Shown piece after piece: positions 22,489 through 23,638 of a DNA stretch of 23,638 bases. The stretch comes from JAZSQT01 sp045538075 (GTDB lineage Bacteria > Chrysiogenota > Deferribacteres > Deferribacterales > Mucispirillaceae), in assembly GCA_045538075.1 (NCBI GenBank), contig JAZSQT010000069.1, forward strand, positions 1-23,638. The letters run 5' to 3'. The notes beneath the pieces were generated by a model. The model was not told the DNA's origin. It saw nothing but the letters and a program-made list of their open reading frames with translations, and did not search any database. A program made the position numbers and the translations under genes. Numbering within the stretch: the stretch's first letter is position 1; every line of letters starts with the position of its first letter.

Positions 22489-23249
22489 TAAAAAAATCAC
22501 TTTTTGTTAGTGTTATTATTGCTGTAATTTTATGTGGATTTTTTGGTATATCTTATGCTCAAAATCAAACAATTCCGTTACCAACATTTCGTTTTGGTAT
22601 GGATACAGCTCAAACTCCACAAGACGTTGCTTTTACTTTACAGTTAGTTTTTATATTTACTGTATTAGCTTTAGCACCAGCAATATTAATGGTTATGACT
22701 TGCTTTACAAGAATAATCATAGTTTTTCATTTTTTAAGAACGGCTTTAGGAACTAACCAAATGCCACCAAATCAAATATTGATAGGTATGGCATTACTAT
22801 TAACTTTCTATATTATGGCTCCAGTATTTAATCAAGTTAATGAAAGGGCTTTTGCTCCATATATGGAAGAAAAAATTACTTTTAGAGAGGCAGTTAAAGA
22901 GGCAAAAGAGCCTATAAGAAAGTTTTTAATATCAAACACAAGAAAAAGTGATTTACTATTATTTTTAGAGCTTTCAAAAACTCCAAAACCAAGAACTGTT
23001 GATGAAATTCCAGATTTAGTAGTAGTAGCATCTTTTGTAATGAGTGAAATTCAAGTTGCATTTCAAATAGGATTTTTACTATTTTTGCCTTTTTTAATCT
23101 TAGATTTTGTTATATCAAGTGTATTATTGGCAATGGGTATGATGATGTTGCCACCAGTAATGATTTCTGTTCCATTTAAAATATTATTGTTTATTTTAGT
23201 TGATGGTTGGGCATTGTTAGTTACTTCATTAGTAAAAAGTTATTATTAA
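22485..23249 (+). CDS. fliP: Flagellar type III export gate protein FliP
   Basis: Core subunit of the export gate; five copies make the pore entrance. The 254 residues are the usual length. A cleavable signal (about 1-26, ending SYAQ) is typical of the family. The conserved block LVFIFTVLALAPAILMVMTC lies at about 50-69, with FTRIIIVFHFLRTALGTNQ after it. Further helices cover about 178-235 (EIQVAFQIGFLLFLPFLILD and MMLPPVM). The ATG overlaps the fliO stop in ATGA. The nearest purine-rich site is over 20 bases upstream, so it depends on translational coupling. Confidence 0.97.
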   Translation: MIKKSLFVSVIIAVILCGFFGISYAQNQTIPLPTFRFGMDTAQTPQDVAFTLQLVFIFTVLALAPAILMVMTCFTRIIIVFHFLRTALGTNQMPPNQILIGMALLLTFYIMAPVFNQVNERAFAPYMEEKITFREAVKEAKEPIRKFLISNTRKSDLLLFLELSKTPKPRTVDEIPDLVVVASFVMSEIQVAFQIGFLLFLPFLILDFVISSVLLAMGMMMLPPVMISVPFKILLFILVDGWALLVTSLVKSYY

Positions 23250-23315
23250 TATTTTTATGGTAAAAACTCTTTTTAATAGTATAATATTATATAATGTGAA
23301 AAATAGGTAAATATT

Positions 23316-23591
23316 ATGAATGCAGATTTAGCCGTATCTTTAATGACGAGTGCTTTAGAAGTTGGAGTTTTAGTTGCAGCTCCAATGCTTATTTTTGCAT
23401 TAGTAGTAGGTTTGATAGTTAGTATATTTCAAGCAGTTACTCAAATTCAAGAAATGACTTTAACTTTTGTTCCAAAAATTATAGCAGTAGTCGTTGTAAC
23501 AGCAATATTTTTTCCATGGATGGTATCTACAATGCTTGAATATACTGTAACGTTATTAAACAATATAAATGCTTATATTGGAAAACAGTAA
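23316..23591 (+). CDS. fliQ: Flagellar type III export gate protein FliQ
   Basis: Small gate subunit, four copies per export complex. The 91 residues have two membrane helices (about 12-37 and 50-75) and the family core MLIFALVVGLIVSIFQAVTQ with QIQEMTLTFVPK. The ATG has AGGT seven bases upstream. A 66-base AT-rich gap separates it from fliP, in which TATAAT (23280-23285) might be a -10 box but lacks a -35. A perfect palindrome follows, so fliR, the usual next gene, is not in the same read-through unit or lies beyond it. Confidence 0.97.
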   Translation: MNADLAVSLMTSALEVGVLVAAPMLIFALVVGLIVSIFQAVTQIQEMTLTFVPKIIAVVVVTAIFFPWMVSTMLEYTVTLLNNINAYIGKQ

Positions 23592-23598
23592 AAATTTT

Positions 23599-23638
23599 TG
23601 AAAAACGAAACCCACTTATAAGTGGGTTTCGTTTTTCA
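23599..23638 (+). terminator. 40-base perfect palindrome / terminator after fliQ
   Basis: The last 40 bases are perfectly self-complementary about a centre between 23618 and 23619, with GAAACCCAC and GTGGGTTTC in the arms and five A at the outer left mirrored by five T at the outer right. Minus a small steric loop, this makes a long stem with a T run in either direction. It reaches the window edge still paired, so its true length is unknown. Confidence 0.88.

Noticed and set aside
1..23638. CRISPR arrays, tRNA or rRNA genes, transposases, integrases, toxin-antitoxin or phage genes
   Set aside because: None seen: no regularly spaced repeats, no cloverleaf sequences in the gaps, and every sizeable coding frame is a housekeeping, motility or the one PAS gene.

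Overview
The window is an ordinary but informative stretch of a very AT-rich bacterial chromosome (roughly 30% G+C by eye). It probably comes from a flagellated Gram-negative organism. The evidence is a DksA-type regulator, a MotA/MotB stator with an export-apparatus operon, and an F-type ATPase operon encoding two different b-type stalk subunits (b' and b), one of them with a signal peptide. Together with the base composition this suggests Deferribacterota (Mucispirillum-like). That placement is inference from gene content, not a database match. I see no tRNA, rRNA, CRISPR array, insertion sequence, phage gene or defence island.

Layout. Bases 1-3055 are on the minus strand: a MATE-family exporter followed by glycogen synthase glgA and a clear terminator, then a doubtful 50-60 residue membrane ORF, and at the very edge a Shine-Dalgarno sequence for a gene lying outside. 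From 3265 everything reads on the plus strand. Bases 3265-6757 hold a one-piece transketolase directly abutting an RlmB-type 2'-O-methyltransferase, then RlmH and a small DksA-family protein. Bases 6923-10517 hold gpmI, a ComF-like phosphoribosyltransferase and an unassigned PAS/coiled-coil protein. Bases 10646-12898 hold gap and pgk, each with its own terminator. Bases 13087-18931 hold atpF'-atpF-atpH-atpA-atpG-atpD-atpC without the a and c subunits. A 388-base non-coding AT-rich spacer follows, carrying a good flagellar sigma-28-like promoter. Bases 19320-23591 hold motA-motB-fliL-fliN-fliO-fliP-fliQ, ending in a long palindrome that is still paired at the window edge.

How the genes work together. 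The transketolase, GAPDH, Pgk and GpmI supply the pentose-phosphate and lower glycolytic/gluconeogenic steps, and GlgA stores the carbon. The F1 and stator part of the ATP synthase couples to proton flow. MotAB uses the ion gradient to turn the flagellum, whose switch (FliN) and export gate (FliO, FliP, FliQ) are encoded in the same operon.

No wholly new system is evident. The observations most worth a second look are: strong under-use of GATC with matching codon choice; a Tyr-codon rule that depends on the next base; a Cys-rich PAS/coiled-coil protein with no output domain; an RlmH with substitutions in normally conserved motifs; operator-like inverted repeats around the rlmH and gap promoters; a FliO with an extra periplasmic domain; a fliN with no adjacent fliM; and the 40-base perfect palindrome after fliQ.
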